From positions 1 to 21,137 of the forward strand of contig DDWA01000021.1 in assembly GCA_002345425.1 (NCBI GenBank): a stretch of 21,137 nt of DNA, read 5' to 3'. Below, piece after piece: positions 6,740 through 13,929 of this stretch. Within the stretch, counting starts at the first letter, position 1; every line of letters begins with the position of its first letter. Made by a program: the position numbers and the translations under genes. The notes below the pieces were generated by a model, which ran no database searches, was not told the origin of the DNA, and saw nothing but the letters and a program-made list of their open reading frames with translations. This stretch comes from Caryophanales bacterium UBA2298 (GTDB lineage Bacteria > Bacillota_I > Bacilli_A > Izemoplasmatales > Hujiaoplasmataceae).

Positions 6740-7693
6740 ATGTATTGGTATCATTATGCTCTCATAATCTTAGGTATCCTTATTATACTCTATTTTTGCC
6801 TAAGTTATGACTTTTATCGTAAATTATTAATTCGTTTCAATAAACGACCAAAACAATTGGTCGATCATAATAGTGTGTTTTATCAAAGCTCATACGATTG
6901 GTTCACAAAAATCCCTAAAGAAGACGTTTATATTCGTTCCTACGACAGCTTAAAACTTCATGGCATCTATTTACCTTCACACGACAAAAACGCCTCCAAC
7001 CTCGCAATTGTCATTCATGGCTATCAATCACAAGCAACTGACATGATAATTATCGCAAAACTATACTCAGATCTCGGTTTTAAAGTTCTCATGATTGATT
7101 TGAGAGGGCACGGTGAATCAGAAGGCAAATTTACTTCAATGGGTCATTATGAAAAATATGACTTAAAAAAATGGCTTAACTTCTCTCTACGAAATTACGG
7201 AGCTAATTCAAACATTTTATTGCATGGTGTTTCTATGGGCGCAGCTATGAGCATGCTGGTAACTGAACTAAAGATTAAAAATAACCTTAAGTATTTAGTC
7301 CTTGATTCTGGCTTTACCATCTTTTCAAAAAGCTTAGCTTATAGTCTAAAAAATAAGTTATTAAAAATCTTTTTACCAGGGGTATCAGTTTTCACATATA
7401 TGTTTCATCGTTATACTTTAAAGGGTATTGCGCCAATCAAGTCAATAAAAAGATCGAATATACCTTTCTTAATAATCCATGGTGATCAAGACCGTCTAGT
7501 TCCACTAGCAATGGCAAAAGAACTTTACGAAAGTTCGCCCACCAGTAAAAAAGATCTCTTAATAATTGAAAATGCTCCTCATGCTAAAGCCTTTGAAATT
7601 AATAAAGATCTAGTAACTAAAACCATTATTGCTGATATATCAGACATCTTTAATATCAAAAAGTCATTCATTAAAAACTACGATCAAAACTAA
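6740..7693 (+). CDS. Membrane-anchored alpha/beta hydrolase
   Basis: 317 residues from the ATG at 6740. GAAGGAGTG at 6725-6733 is its ribosome site, which rules out the in-frame GTG at 6731 as start because it lies inside that site. An N-terminal hydrophobic segment (about 4-24) anchors the protein. The hydrolase core shows VIHGYQSQATD (oxyanion region), LMIDLRGHGESEGKF, the nucleophile elbow HGVSMGAAMSML (Ser in GVSMG), then HGDQDRLVPL (acidic residue) and NAPHAKAF (His). The catalytic triad is therefore intact. It resembles Firmicutes YqkD-like hydrolases whose substrate is not established. Monocistronic, with its own promoter and a terminator right after the stop. Function beyond ester/acyl hydrolysis is open. 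Confidence 0.85.
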   Translation: MYWYHYALIILGILIILYFCLSYDFYRKLLIRFNKRPKQLVDHNSVFYQSSYDWFTKIPKEDVYIRSYDSLKLHGIYLPSHDKNASNLAIVIHGYQSQATDMIIIAKLYSDLGFKVLMIDLRGHGESEGKFTSMGHYEKYDLKKWLNFSLRNYGANSNILLHGVSMGAAMSMLVTELKIKNNLKYLVLDSGFTIFSKSLAYSLKNKLLKIFLPGVSVFTYMFHRYTLKGIAPIKSIKRSNIPFLIIHGDQDRLVPLAMAKELYESSPTSKKDLLIIENAPHAKAFEINKDLVTKTIIADISDIFNIKKSFIKNYDQN

Positions 7694-7718
7694 CAGGTCA
7701 AGATTTGACCTGTTTTAT
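7692..7718. terminator. Terminator between convergent hydrolase and glucosidase genes
   Basis: Perfect 10-bp stem AACAGGTCAA (7692-7701) / TTGACCTGTT (7705-7714) with a GAT loop, overlapping the hydrolase stop, followed by TTTATTTTAT on the + strand. The 7720 end of the minus-strand glucosidase gene abuts it, so it may serve both. The minus-strand T tract is poorer. Confidence 0.8.
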
Positions 7719-7719
7719 T

Positions 7720-9336
7720 TTATCTTTTAATATAAACTCTCGCTTCATAAGGCTTCATGATATTATCCATCAACTCTTGATAATTACATAAAAGCAACTC
7801 ATCTTTAAGAAAATCATAATCTTTAATCTTCAATACTTTTTTACTGAAATTACAAATCACAAAAAGTTTTTGATTATTCAGACTTCTTTGATAAGCATAT
7901 AAGTTCTTATTTTTGTAATCAATATCTTGATAATCACCATAAACAATTATTTCTTCATCATGTCTTAATTTAATTATCGTTTTGTAATAGTCTAAGATAC
8001 TGTTATCTTGCTGCTGGCTAGATAAGACATTGATAGTTTGATAATTTTCGTTAACTTCAATCCAAGGACTTACTTTAGAAAAACCCGCATATTTAGTGTT
8101 ATCCCACTGAAAAGGAGTTCTGGAATTATCTCTCGACATATGCTTTATTTTCTTCATCATTCGTTTATGACTTAACAGTAACTTTCTTCCAAGTTTATAA
8201 ATATTATGAGTTTCGATATCTTTATATTGAGTTAAATTTTCAAAGCTTGCATTCGTCATGCCAATTTCTTGTCCTTGATAAATAAACGGTGTTCCTTGTT
8301 GAAAGTAAATCATTGTTGCCAGCATTGTCGCTGACTCATAATAAAATCTTAAATCGCCGAACCTATTAATGCTTCTTGATTGATCATGGTTTTCCAAATA
8401 CAAAGTATTCCATCCATTAAGCTCCCTTTGCCATTTAGATAATGGTTTTTTCATATTAAAAGGTTTAAATTTCTTAATAAACCATTTAACGGCATGATTA
8501 TCCGCGGCCATATGATCAAATTGAAAGACCATATTCAACTCTTTTCTTTCAGGATTCACTAAATCACTGGCAGTTTTAGGATTAACAAAAACTGTCTCTC
8601 CGACAGTAAAACAATCATATTTAGAAAAAACCTCTTCATTTAACTCTTTAAGATATACATGTAAATTAGGATTATTGAAATAATGCTCACTACCTTTAAG
8701 TATTAAACGAAATTTCCCGTTTGGATGCTCATTGTTTTTTGCAATTAAATTAATCACATCGCATCTAAAACCGTCAACACCAAGATCAAGCCAATATTTT
8801 ATCATTTCTTTGATATCGTTTCTTACTAATTTATTGTCCCAATTTAAATCAGGTTGTCCTTTAGCAAAAAGATGCAAATAGTATTCTTCCCTAGTTTCCG
8901 AATAACTCCAAGCTTCACCGCCAAAAAAAGAAGACCAATTTCTTTTCTTATTTTCCCAGTGGTAATAATCCGTGTATTTACCTTCTTTTGCTTCCGAAAG
9001 TTTAAACCATGCATGTTCACTTGAAGTATGGTTGATAACCAAATCCATAACTAACTTAATATTTACCTCATGCAATTTCTTAATTAGCTCCAGCATATCT
9101 TTCATTGAACCAAATTCCGGATTGATTGCTTGATAATCAGATATATCATAACCATTATCTTCCATCGGCGATTTATATACAGGTGATAACCAGATAATAT
9201 CTACACCTAATTCTTTAAGATAATGAATTTTCTTGATAATTCCTTGAATATCACCTAAACCATCATTATCACTATCAAAAAAACTTCTCGGATAGATTTG
9301 ATAAACTACACCTTCTTTATACCAAGCTTTTTCCAT
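7720..9336 (-). CDS. GH13 oligo-1,6-glucosidase / alpha-glucosidase (MalL-like)
   Basis: 538 residues, typical for GH13 subfamily 31. The (beta/alpha)8 barrel opens WYKEGVVYQIYPRSFFDSD, with the calcium-type loop DSDNDGLGD. Catalytic residues are visible: nucleophile Asp193 in GVDGFRCDVIN, acid/base Glu247 in VGETVF, and Asp318 in ENHDQSRS; MDLVINHTS is region I. The residue after the nucleophile is Val (194). In characterised enzymes Val there goes with alpha-1,6 specificity (oligo-1,6-glucosidase), while Ala/Thr goes with alpha-1,4. It has no signal peptide, so it acts in the cytosol on imported isomalto-oligosaccharides. Trehalose-6-phosphate hydrolase is a less likely reading. GAGGTG supports the ATG. 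It stands alone, with no transporter or regulator next to it. Confidence 0.9.
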   Translation of the reverse strand: MEKAWYKEGVVYQIYPRSFFDSDNDGLGDIQGIIKKIHYLKELGVDIIWLSPVYKSPMEDNGYDISDYQAINPEFGSMKDMLELIKKLHEVNIKLVMDLVINHTSSEHAWFKLSEAKEGKYTDYYHWENKKRNWSSFFGGEAWSYSETREEYYLHLFAKGQPDLNWDNKLVRNDIKEMIKYWLDLGVDGFRCDVINLIAKNNEHPNGKFRLILKGSEHYFNNPNLHVYLKELNEEVFSKYDCFTVGETVFVNPKTASDLVNPERKELNMVFQFDHMAADNHAVKWFIKKFKPFNMKKPLSKWQRELNGWNTLYLENHDQSRSINRFGDLRFYYESATMLATMIYFQQGTPFIYQGQEIGMTNASFENLTQYKDIETHNIYKLGRKLLLSHKRMMKKIKHMSRDNSRTPFQWDNTKYAGFSKVSPWIEVNENYQTINVLSSQQQDNSILDYYKTIIKLRHDEEIIVYGDYQDIDYKNKNLYAYQRSLNNQKLFVICNFSKKVLKIKDYDFLKDELLLCNYQELMDNIMKPYEARVYIKR

Positions 9337-9363
9337 ACCATTTCACCTCAATTTATAATACCT

Positions 9364-9372
9364 ATTATATCA
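9364..9372 (-). promoter_or_regulatory. Extended -10 promoter of the glucosidase gene
   Basis: TGATATAAT on the minus strand (TGn plus perfect TATAAT) about 30 bases before the ATG, with no recognisable -35. The tRNA terminator just upstream insulates it. Confidence 0.55.
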
Positions 9373-9401
9373 AAAGATTATAAATAAATATTAAGCCAAA
9401 T

Positions 9402-9430
9402 AAAAAAAGCCAACTTTAATTGGCTTTTTT
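9402..9430 (-). terminator. Terminator after the tRNA-Arg cluster
   Basis: Stem AAAAAAGCCAA / TTGGCTTTTTT around a CTTTAA loop with T runs on both sides. It directly follows the CCA end of tRNA-Arg(CCG) on the minus strand. Confidence 0.85.
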
Positions 9431-9435
9431 ACAAA

Positions 9436-9512
9436 TGGCGACCCGAAAGGGACTCGAACCCCCGACCTCTAGCTCCGGAAGCTATTGCTCTATCCAACTG
9501 AGCTATCGGGCC
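9436..9512 (-). tRNA. tRNA-Arg(CCG)
   Basis: 77 nt with CCA encoded. Acceptor GGCCCGA pairs with TCGGGTC (one G-U), D arm GCTC/GAGC, T loop TTCGAGT. The anticodon loop TTCCGGA gives CCG, reading CGG codons. The top pair of the anticodon stem is A-G. A dedicated CCG arginine tRNA is notable in so AT-rich a genome. Last of three Arg tRNAs. Confidence 0.95.
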
Positions 9513-9527
9513 AATAGCAAAAAAACA

Positions 9528-9604
9528 TGGCGACCCGGAAGGGATTCGAACCCCCGACCGACGGCTTAGGAAGCCGCTGCTCTGTCCTGCTGAGCTACCG
9601 GGTC
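9528..9604 (-). tRNA. tRNA-Arg(CCT)
   Basis: 77 nt with CCA encoded. Acceptor GACCCGG/CCGGGTC, T loop TTCGAAT, anticodon loop TTCCTAA giving CCT (AGG codons). It differs from tRNA-Arg(TCT) next door at only 6 of 77 positions, two of which form a compensated acceptor pair, so the two look like a tandem duplication with an anticodon shift. Confidence 0.95.
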
Positions 9605-9611
9605 AATTTTA

Positions 9612-9639
9612 TTAAAAAGAAAAAGTCAGTTACCTGACT
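9612..9639 (-). terminator. Terminator-like hairpin between tRNA-Arg(TCT) and tRNA-Arg(CCT)
   Basis: On the minus strand, AGTCAG / CTGACT (9624-9639) with a GTAA loop, followed by TTTTTCTTTTT. It has every feature of an intrinsic terminator, yet it lies inside the tRNA cluster. No good promoter was found between it and the next tRNA. Confidence 0.6.
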
Positions 9640-9657
9640 CTAGAATTATTTTAATAA

Positions 9658-9734
<77 letters not shown>

Positions 9735-9747
9735 ACACGCACTAAAT

Positions 9748-9776
9748 ATTATAATATGATAGGGTCAGTTTGTAAA
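9748..9776 (-). promoter_or_regulatory. Promoter of the tRNA-Arg cluster
   Basis: TTTACA (9771-9776), a 17-base spacer and TATAAT (9748-9753) on the minus strand, placing the start a few bases before tRNA-Arg(TCT). The rest of 9777-9842 is AT-rich with no clear coaD terminator. Confidence 0.75.
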
Positions 9777-9842
9777 GAAAAAAGTTTATATTTTTTTGTT
9801 TGTTAAGTCTTATTTTTGTAATATCCTTTAATAAAAATATAA

Positions 9843-10328
9843 TTACCTTATCTGCTTAATTTTTCTTTCAATCGCAATTTTAACATTTTCAGGAACAAAC
9901 GGCGTGACATCGCCACCAAAAAGTGCTAATTCTCTAACTGATGAAGAAGAAAGAAAAGAATACTTACCTTGTGTCATCAAAAAAACGGTATCAATATCAG
10001 GACTGATTTCATGATTAAAATTAGTCATTTGAAACTCATAATCGTAATCGGTAACTGCTCTTAAACCTCTTAAAATATGTGAAGCCCCTAAAAGCTTACA
10101 ATGTTCGACCGTTAATTTGTTCGATTTAATAACTTCAATATTTTTAATATCTTTAATACTTTCTTTTACTAATTCGACTCTTTCATCATCTGAAAAAAGC
10201 GTTTTTTTATTAGGATTTATCGATATTGCAATATAAAGCTTATCGAAAAGCTTAGCGCCTCTAGTGATAATATCTAAATGACCATAAGTAATTGGATCAA
10301 AACTGCCTGGGTAAAATCCGATTTTCAT
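9843..10328 (-). CDS. coaD: Phosphopantetheine adenylyltransferase (coenzyme A synthesis)
   Basis: 161 residues, standard length. Transfers AMP from ATP to 4'-phosphopantetheine, the penultimate step of CoA synthesis. Nucleotidyltransferase motifs: PGSFDPITYGHLD (7-19, with the TxGH at 14-17), ILRGLRAVTDYDYE, and YSFLSSSSVREL near the C terminus. The ribosome site AAGGAG lies inside the last codons of rsmD, 4 bases separate the two genes, and they form the common Firmicutes rsmD-coaD (ylbH-ylbI) pair. Confidence 0.97.
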   Translation of the reverse strand: MKIGFYPGSFDPITYGHLDIITRGAKLFDKLYIAISINPNKKTLFSDDERVELVKESIKDIKNIEVIKSNKLTVEHCKLLGASHILRGLRAVTDYDYEFQMTNFNHEISPDIDTVFLMTQGKYSFLSSSSVRELALFGGDVTPFVPENVKIAIERKIKQIR

Positions 10329-10332
10329 AGTT

Positions 10333-10887
10333 TTAAATCTCCTTTTTTTGATAAAGCGTAAACTTTGAATAACCTAATTCTTTTTCTTTAAAAACAATCA
10401 AGTCTTGGTAACTTCTCGGTAAAGATAAAGTATTTTCTGACTCTAGAACAATTATACCATTATCACTTAACAATTGTCTAGACGCGATTATATTCAATAA
10501 ATCTTCATAGCGATTAAGTTTATAAGGCGGATCAGCGATGATTAAATCATAACGATTTGAAGTTGTCTCTAAAAACTTGAATGCATCTTGCTTAAAAACA
10601 TTTCCGACATCACTTTTAATATCTAAACTCATTAAATTTTCTTTAATAACCTTAACAACTTGAAAGCTATTCTCTATGAAATCACATGTTTGAAAGCCTC
10701 TACTTAAAGCTTCAATCCCTAAAGCGCCGCTACCCGCAAAAAGATCTACTGCCTTGCCACCATCAAAAAATTGTCCTAAAGTATTAAAAAGAACTTCTTT
10801 GTTTTTATCGGTAGTTGGTCTCGTAGAATCAGTTTTGACTTCTTTTAGTTTTCTTGATTTATAGATTCCGCTGATAACTCTAAGCAT
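10333..10887 (-). CDS. rsmD: 16S rRNA (guanine-966-N2)-methyltransferase RsmD
   Basis: 184 residues from the ATG at 10887, chosen because AAAGGTG lies 6-7 bases ahead and the protein then starts MLRVISGIYKSRKL like the family. An in-frame GTG at 10962 would add 25 residues encoded by the RNA hairpin and T tract upstream, and is rejected. Motifs: STRPTTDKNKEVLFN (21-35), the SAM-binding DLFAGSGALG (48-57) and the catalytic DPPY (119-122). It methylates G966 of 16S rRNA on the 30S subunit. No promoter was found between the upstream RNA and the gene, so expression may depend on read-through of that RNA's terminator helix. Confidence 0.95.
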   Translation of the reverse strand: MLRVISGIYKSRKLKEVKTDSTRPTTDKNKEVLFNTLGQFFDGGKAVDLFAGSGALGIEALSRGFQTCDFIENSFQVVKVIKENLMSLDIKSDVGNVFKQDAFKFLETTSNRYDLIIADPPYKLNRYEDLLNIIASRQLLSDNGIIVLESENTLSLPRSYQDLIVFKEKELGYSKFTLYQKKEI

Positions 10888-10912
10888 GTTATACACCTTT
10901 AAAAAAATTAGT

Positions 10913-11092
10913 AAAAAAATGCACTTAATCAGTTGGAAATCACTCTGGCAGACTACATCCACCTCTACGTGGGCATCTCTTGTAAGTCCCTTAGGATTCC
11001 TAAACTAGCTAGGCATTCAACACAGAACGAACCTCGATTCCCTTTTAAATACTGTGCGTCGCGAATGAGTGATTTCCAACTAACTAAGTACA
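10913..11092 (-). ncRNA. Structured RNA of ~180 nt upstream of rsmD, candidate leader or independent small RNA
   Basis: The RNA is transcribed on the minus strand from a consensus promoter whose predicted start falls at or within a few bases of its first arm. Arms 11067-11092 and 10920-10945 form a continuous 26-bp helix. It contains three G-U pairs that would be C-A mismatches if the plus strand were transcribed, so the structure favours minus-strand RNA. Seven T's follow the helix (10913-10919). Inside are three smaller hairpins: CACA/TGTG with an inner GAAT/GTTC, TTAGG-AAT-CCTAA, and CCAC-GTAGAG-GTGG. It encodes no credible peptide. A ylbH (rsmD) leader motif is known in some Bacilli. Position matches, but I cannot confirm sequence membership. 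A 6S-like RNA is an alternative. Confidence 0.7.
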
Positions 11093-11096
11093 ATTT

Positions 11097-11118
11097 AATT
11101 ATAGTATATACTATAATT
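11097..11118. repeat. Perfect 22-bp palindrome over the promoter of the structured RNA
   Basis: The half-site AATTATAGTAT is followed immediately by its exact reverse complement. It covers the -10 box and most of the spacer, so a dimeric repressor bound here would block transcription of the RNA. It also presents a TATAAT on the plus strand, though without a good -35. High AT content makes a chance palindrome possible. Confidence 0.5.
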
Positions 11119-11126
11119 ATTGTCAA
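11098..11126 (-). promoter_or_regulatory. Consensus promoter of the structured RNA / rsmD
   Basis: Exact TTGACA (11121-11126), a 17-base spacer and exact TATAAT (11098-11103) on the minus strand. As strong on paper as the rplU promoter, far stronger than a methyltransferase gene alone would suggest. Confidence 0.88.
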
Positions 11127-11141
11127 CTGCCCTACCACAAA

Positions 11142-11182
11142 TTAAAAAAAGAAAAAAAAGAGCCTGATCTTAATCAGACTCT
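11142..11182 (-). terminator. Terminator of ppdK
   Basis: AGAG.CTGAT / ATCAG.CTCT with one mismatch and a CTTA loop (11159-11182), followed on the minus strand by T8-C-T7. It lies 16 bases after the ppdK stop and isolates ppdK from the structured RNA promoter. Confidence 0.85.
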
Positions 11183-11198
11183 TATTCAAAAAGTTTAT

Positions 11199-13820
11199 TT
11201 ATCTAGGGTTCTTAATGTTAGCGTGAGCCGCAGCTAAACGAGCTATTGGAACTCTAAATGGAGAACATGAAACATAATTTAAACCAACATTATGACAGAA
11301 ATCAATTGATGCTGGATCGCCACCGTGTTCACCACAGATACCTAATTTAATCTTAGGTCTTGTTGCTTGACCGCCTTTAACAGCTAATTCCATTAACTTA
11401 CCAACGCCTTTAACGTCTACGTGCGCAAATGGATCGCTTTCAAAGATTTTCTTGTCATAGTAATCAGCTAAGAATTTACCAGCGTCATCTCTTGAGAAGC
11501 CAAATGTCATTTGTGTTAAGTCATTAGTTCCGAATGAGAAGAATTCTGCTTCTTTAGCAATTTCATCAGCCAATAATGCAGCACGAGGAATTTCAATCAT
11601 TGTTCCGACAGAGTATTCAAGTTTAACTCCAGCTTCCTTAATGATTTCATCAGCTACTTTAACAACAATGTCTTTGATGTATTTTAATTCTTTGATTTCG
11701 CCTACAAGCGGAATCATAATTTCTGGAACAACTTTTAAGCCCTTCTTAGAAACTTCAATAGCTGCTTCAATCACAGCACGTGTTTGCATTTCTGCGATTT
11801 CTGGGTAAGTGATTGATAAACGCACACCTCTATGGCCTAACATTGGGTTAGTTTCATGTAAGCTTTCTACAGTTGCTTTTAAGTCATCAAATGTCAAACC
11901 CATTTCTTTAGCTAACTCTTTAATATCATCATCTTCAGTTGGCAAAAATTCATGTAATGGTGGATCCAAATAACGAATTGTTACTGGATGACCATGCATT
12001 TCTTCATAAAGACCAACGAAGTCTTCTCTTTGCATAGGTAATAATTTGTTTAAAGCTTTTTGTCTTTCTTCAACAGTATTAGAAACAATCATTTCTCTCA
12101 TAGCTTTGATTCTTTCGCCTTCAAAGAACATATGTTCTGTACGGCATAAACCAATACCTTCAGCACCGAAATCATAAGCAACTTTTGCATCTCTAGGATT
12201 ATCAGCATTTGTTCTAACTTTTAAAGCTCTGAACTTATCTGCCCAACCCATCAATTTAGCAAAATCACCGCTTACTGTTGCGTCCATAGTCTTAACTTGT
12301 TCACCGTAGATATTACCAGTTGAACCGTCTAATGAAATATAGTCGCCTTCATAATATTTCTTACCGTTAACTTCAAAATATTTCTTTTCTTCGTATACTT
12401 TAACGCTACCAGCACCAGCAACACAGCAAGTACCCATACCTCTAGCAACAACCGCTGCATGAGACGTCATACCACCACGACTAGTTAAAACACCGCTAGC
12501 AACAACCATACCTTCGATATCTTCTGGAGAAGTTTCTTGTCTTACAAGTATAACTGGTTTGCCATCTTTAGCCATTTCCGCAGCTCTTTCAGCTGTGAAA
12601 ACCGCTCTACCTGTAGCTGCACCAGGAGATGCATTTAAACCTTTAGCAATAATATGAGCATTCTTTAAACTTTCAGGTTCAAACTGTGGATGAAGCAATG
12701 AATCCAACTGTGCCGGATCAACTTTTAATACTGCTTCTTTTTCAGTAATTAAACCTTCTGCTACCATATCAATCGCAATCTTAAGCGCTGCTTGAGCAGT
12801 TCTTTTACCATTACGAGTTTGTAACATATATAATTTACCTTTTTCAATAGTAAATTCCATATCTTGCATATCTTTATAATGTTGTTCCAATTTATGAGAA
12901 ATTTCTCTAAATTGTTTATAGATTTCTGGATTATCTTGTTCTAATTCAGAAATTGGTTTAGGTGTTCTAATTCCAGCAACAACGTCTTCACCTTGTGCAT
13001 TGAACAAGTATTCACCATAAAATTCATTTTCACCAGTAGATGGATTTCTTGTAAAAGCAACACCAGTACCACTGTCCTCACCCATGTTACCAAAAACCAT
13101 TGCTTGAACGTTAACTGCTGTACCCCATTCATAAGGAATGTTGTTTAATCGACGATAAACGTTAGCTCTTGGGTTGTCCCATGATCTGAAAACCGCTTCA
13201 ACAGCACTGATTAATTGTACTTTAGGATCTTGTGGGAATTCTTCGCCTTTAAGTTCTTTATATCTAGCTTTAAAACCAGCAACGATTTCTTTCAAGTCAT
13301 CAGCTGAAAGATGAGTATCTTCTTCAATACCTAACTCTTCTTTCTTTGCATCAAAAATTGCTTCGAAATTGCTCTTTGAAATTTCCATAACAACATCAGC
13401 GAACATCGTAATGAAACGACGATATGAGTCATAAGCAAAACGTGGATTGTTAGTCAGTTTTGCTAAACCCTCAACAGCTGCATCATTTAAACCAAGGTTA
13501 AGGATTGTATCCATCATCCCTGGCATAGATGCTCTAGCTCCTGAACGTACTGAAACTAGGAATGGATTTTCGTTATCGCCAAACTTCTTACCAGCGATTT
13601 TTTCTGTTTCTTTCAAAGCTTCATAGATTTGATCGATAATTGTGTCATTGATACGTCTACCATCTTTATAGTATTGAGTACAAGCTTCAGTTGAAACTGT
13701 GAACCCTTGTGGTACAGGCATACCAAGTTTTGTCATTTCCGCAAGGTTTGCACCTTTGCCACCAAGAAGGTTCTTCATAGTAGCGTCTGCTTCTCTAAAT
13801 AAATAAACAAATTTAGTCAT
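11199..13820 (-). CDS. ppdK: Pyruvate, phosphate dikinase
   Basis: 873 residues, the normal bacterial length. Interconverts pyruvate + ATP + Pi and PEP + AMP + PPi. In anaerobes and Mollicutes-like fermenters it can run glycolytically to yield extra ATP. Domains in order: ATP-grasp (about 1-340, starting LGGKGANLAEM), a swivelling phosphohistidine domain with SRGGMTSHAAVVARGMG (His454, with regulatory Thr452), and the PEP/pyruvate TIM barrel ending in CGEHGGDP (Cys829, catalytic). It has its own TTGAAT-17-TATAAT promoter with an extended -10, an AAAGGA ribosome site and a strong terminator, so it is monocistronic. The PPDK regulatory kinase/phosphatase is not in the window. Confidence 0.98.
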   Translation of the reverse strand: MTKFVYLFREADATMKNLLGGKGANLAEMTKLGMPVPQGFTVSTEACTQYYKDGRRINDTIIDQIYEALKETEKIAGKKFGDNENPFLVSVRSGARASMPGMMDTILNLGLNDAAVEGLAKLTNNPRFAYDSYRRFITMFADVVMEISKSNFEAIFDAKKEELGIEEDTHLSADDLKEIVAGFKARYKELKGEEFPQDPKVQLISAVEAVFRSWDNPRANVYRRLNNIPYEWGTAVNVQAMVFGNMGEDSGTGVAFTRNPSTGENEFYGEYLFNAQGEDVVAGIRTPKPISELEQDNPEIYKQFREISHKLEQHYKDMQDMEFTIEKGKLYMLQTRNGKRTAQAALKIAIDMVAEGLITEKEAVLKVDPAQLDSLLHPQFEPESLKNAHIIAKGLNASPGAATGRAVFTAERAAEMAKDGKPVILVRQETSPEDIEGMVVASGVLTSRGGMTSHAAVVARGMGTCCVAGAGSVKVYEEKKYFEVNGKKYYEGDYISLDGSTGNIYGEQVKTMDATVSGDFAKLMGWADKFRALKVRTNADNPRDAKVAYDFGAEGIGLCRTEHMFFEGERIKAMREMIVSNTVEERQKALNKLLPMQREDFVGLYEEMHGHPVTIRYLDPPLHEFLPTEDDDIKELAKEMGLTFDDLKATVESLHETNPMLGHRGVRLSITYPEIAEMQTRAVIEAAIEVSKKGLKVVPEIMIPLVGEIKELKYIKDIVVKVADEIIKEAGVKLEYSVGTMIEIPRAALLADEIAKEAEFFSFGTNDLTQMTFGFSRDDAGKFLADYYDKKIFESDPFAHVDVKGVGKLMELAVKGGQATRPKIKLGICGEHGGDPASIDFCHNVGLNYVSCSPFRVPIARLAAAHANIKNPR

Positions 13821-13870
13821 AATTAATTCCTTTCTTTTTTAACTTATATTATATTTAAATAACCGTAAAG

Positions 13871-13899
13871 ATTATAACAAAAAACCATCTAAAATTCAA
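13871..13899 (-). promoter_or_regulatory. Promoter of ppdK
   Basis: TTGAAT (13894-13899), 17 bases, TATAAT (13871-13876), plus a TGn extension just before the -10. About 50 bases of leader precede the ATG. Confidence 0.8.
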
Positions 13900-13929
13900 A
13901 TTAAAACGCTTTTTAATACAATGATAACG

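Noticed and set aside
10888..10962. 25-residue N-terminal extension of rsmD from a GTG at 10962
   Set aside because: It is encoded by the closing helix and T tract, has no ribosome site, and the ATG at 10887 has a good AAAGGTG and the family's usual start.
10913..11092. Miniature inverted-repeat transposable element
   Set aside because: The long terminal inverted repeat suggested it, but there is no clear target duplication, the mismatches are all G-U in one RNA strand, and a consensus promoter and T tract flank it precisely.
10913..11092. T-box, SAM or lysine riboswitch (AGAGGTGG and CAAGAGATG pieces look similar)
   Set aside because: The order of motifs does not match any of these, the T-box 14-mer is absent, and rsmD is not an expected target gene.
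10933..11145. 70-residue open frame on the plus strand across the structured RNA
   Set aside because: No ribosome site, composition not protein-like, and it lies wholly inside a paired RNA element read from the other strand.
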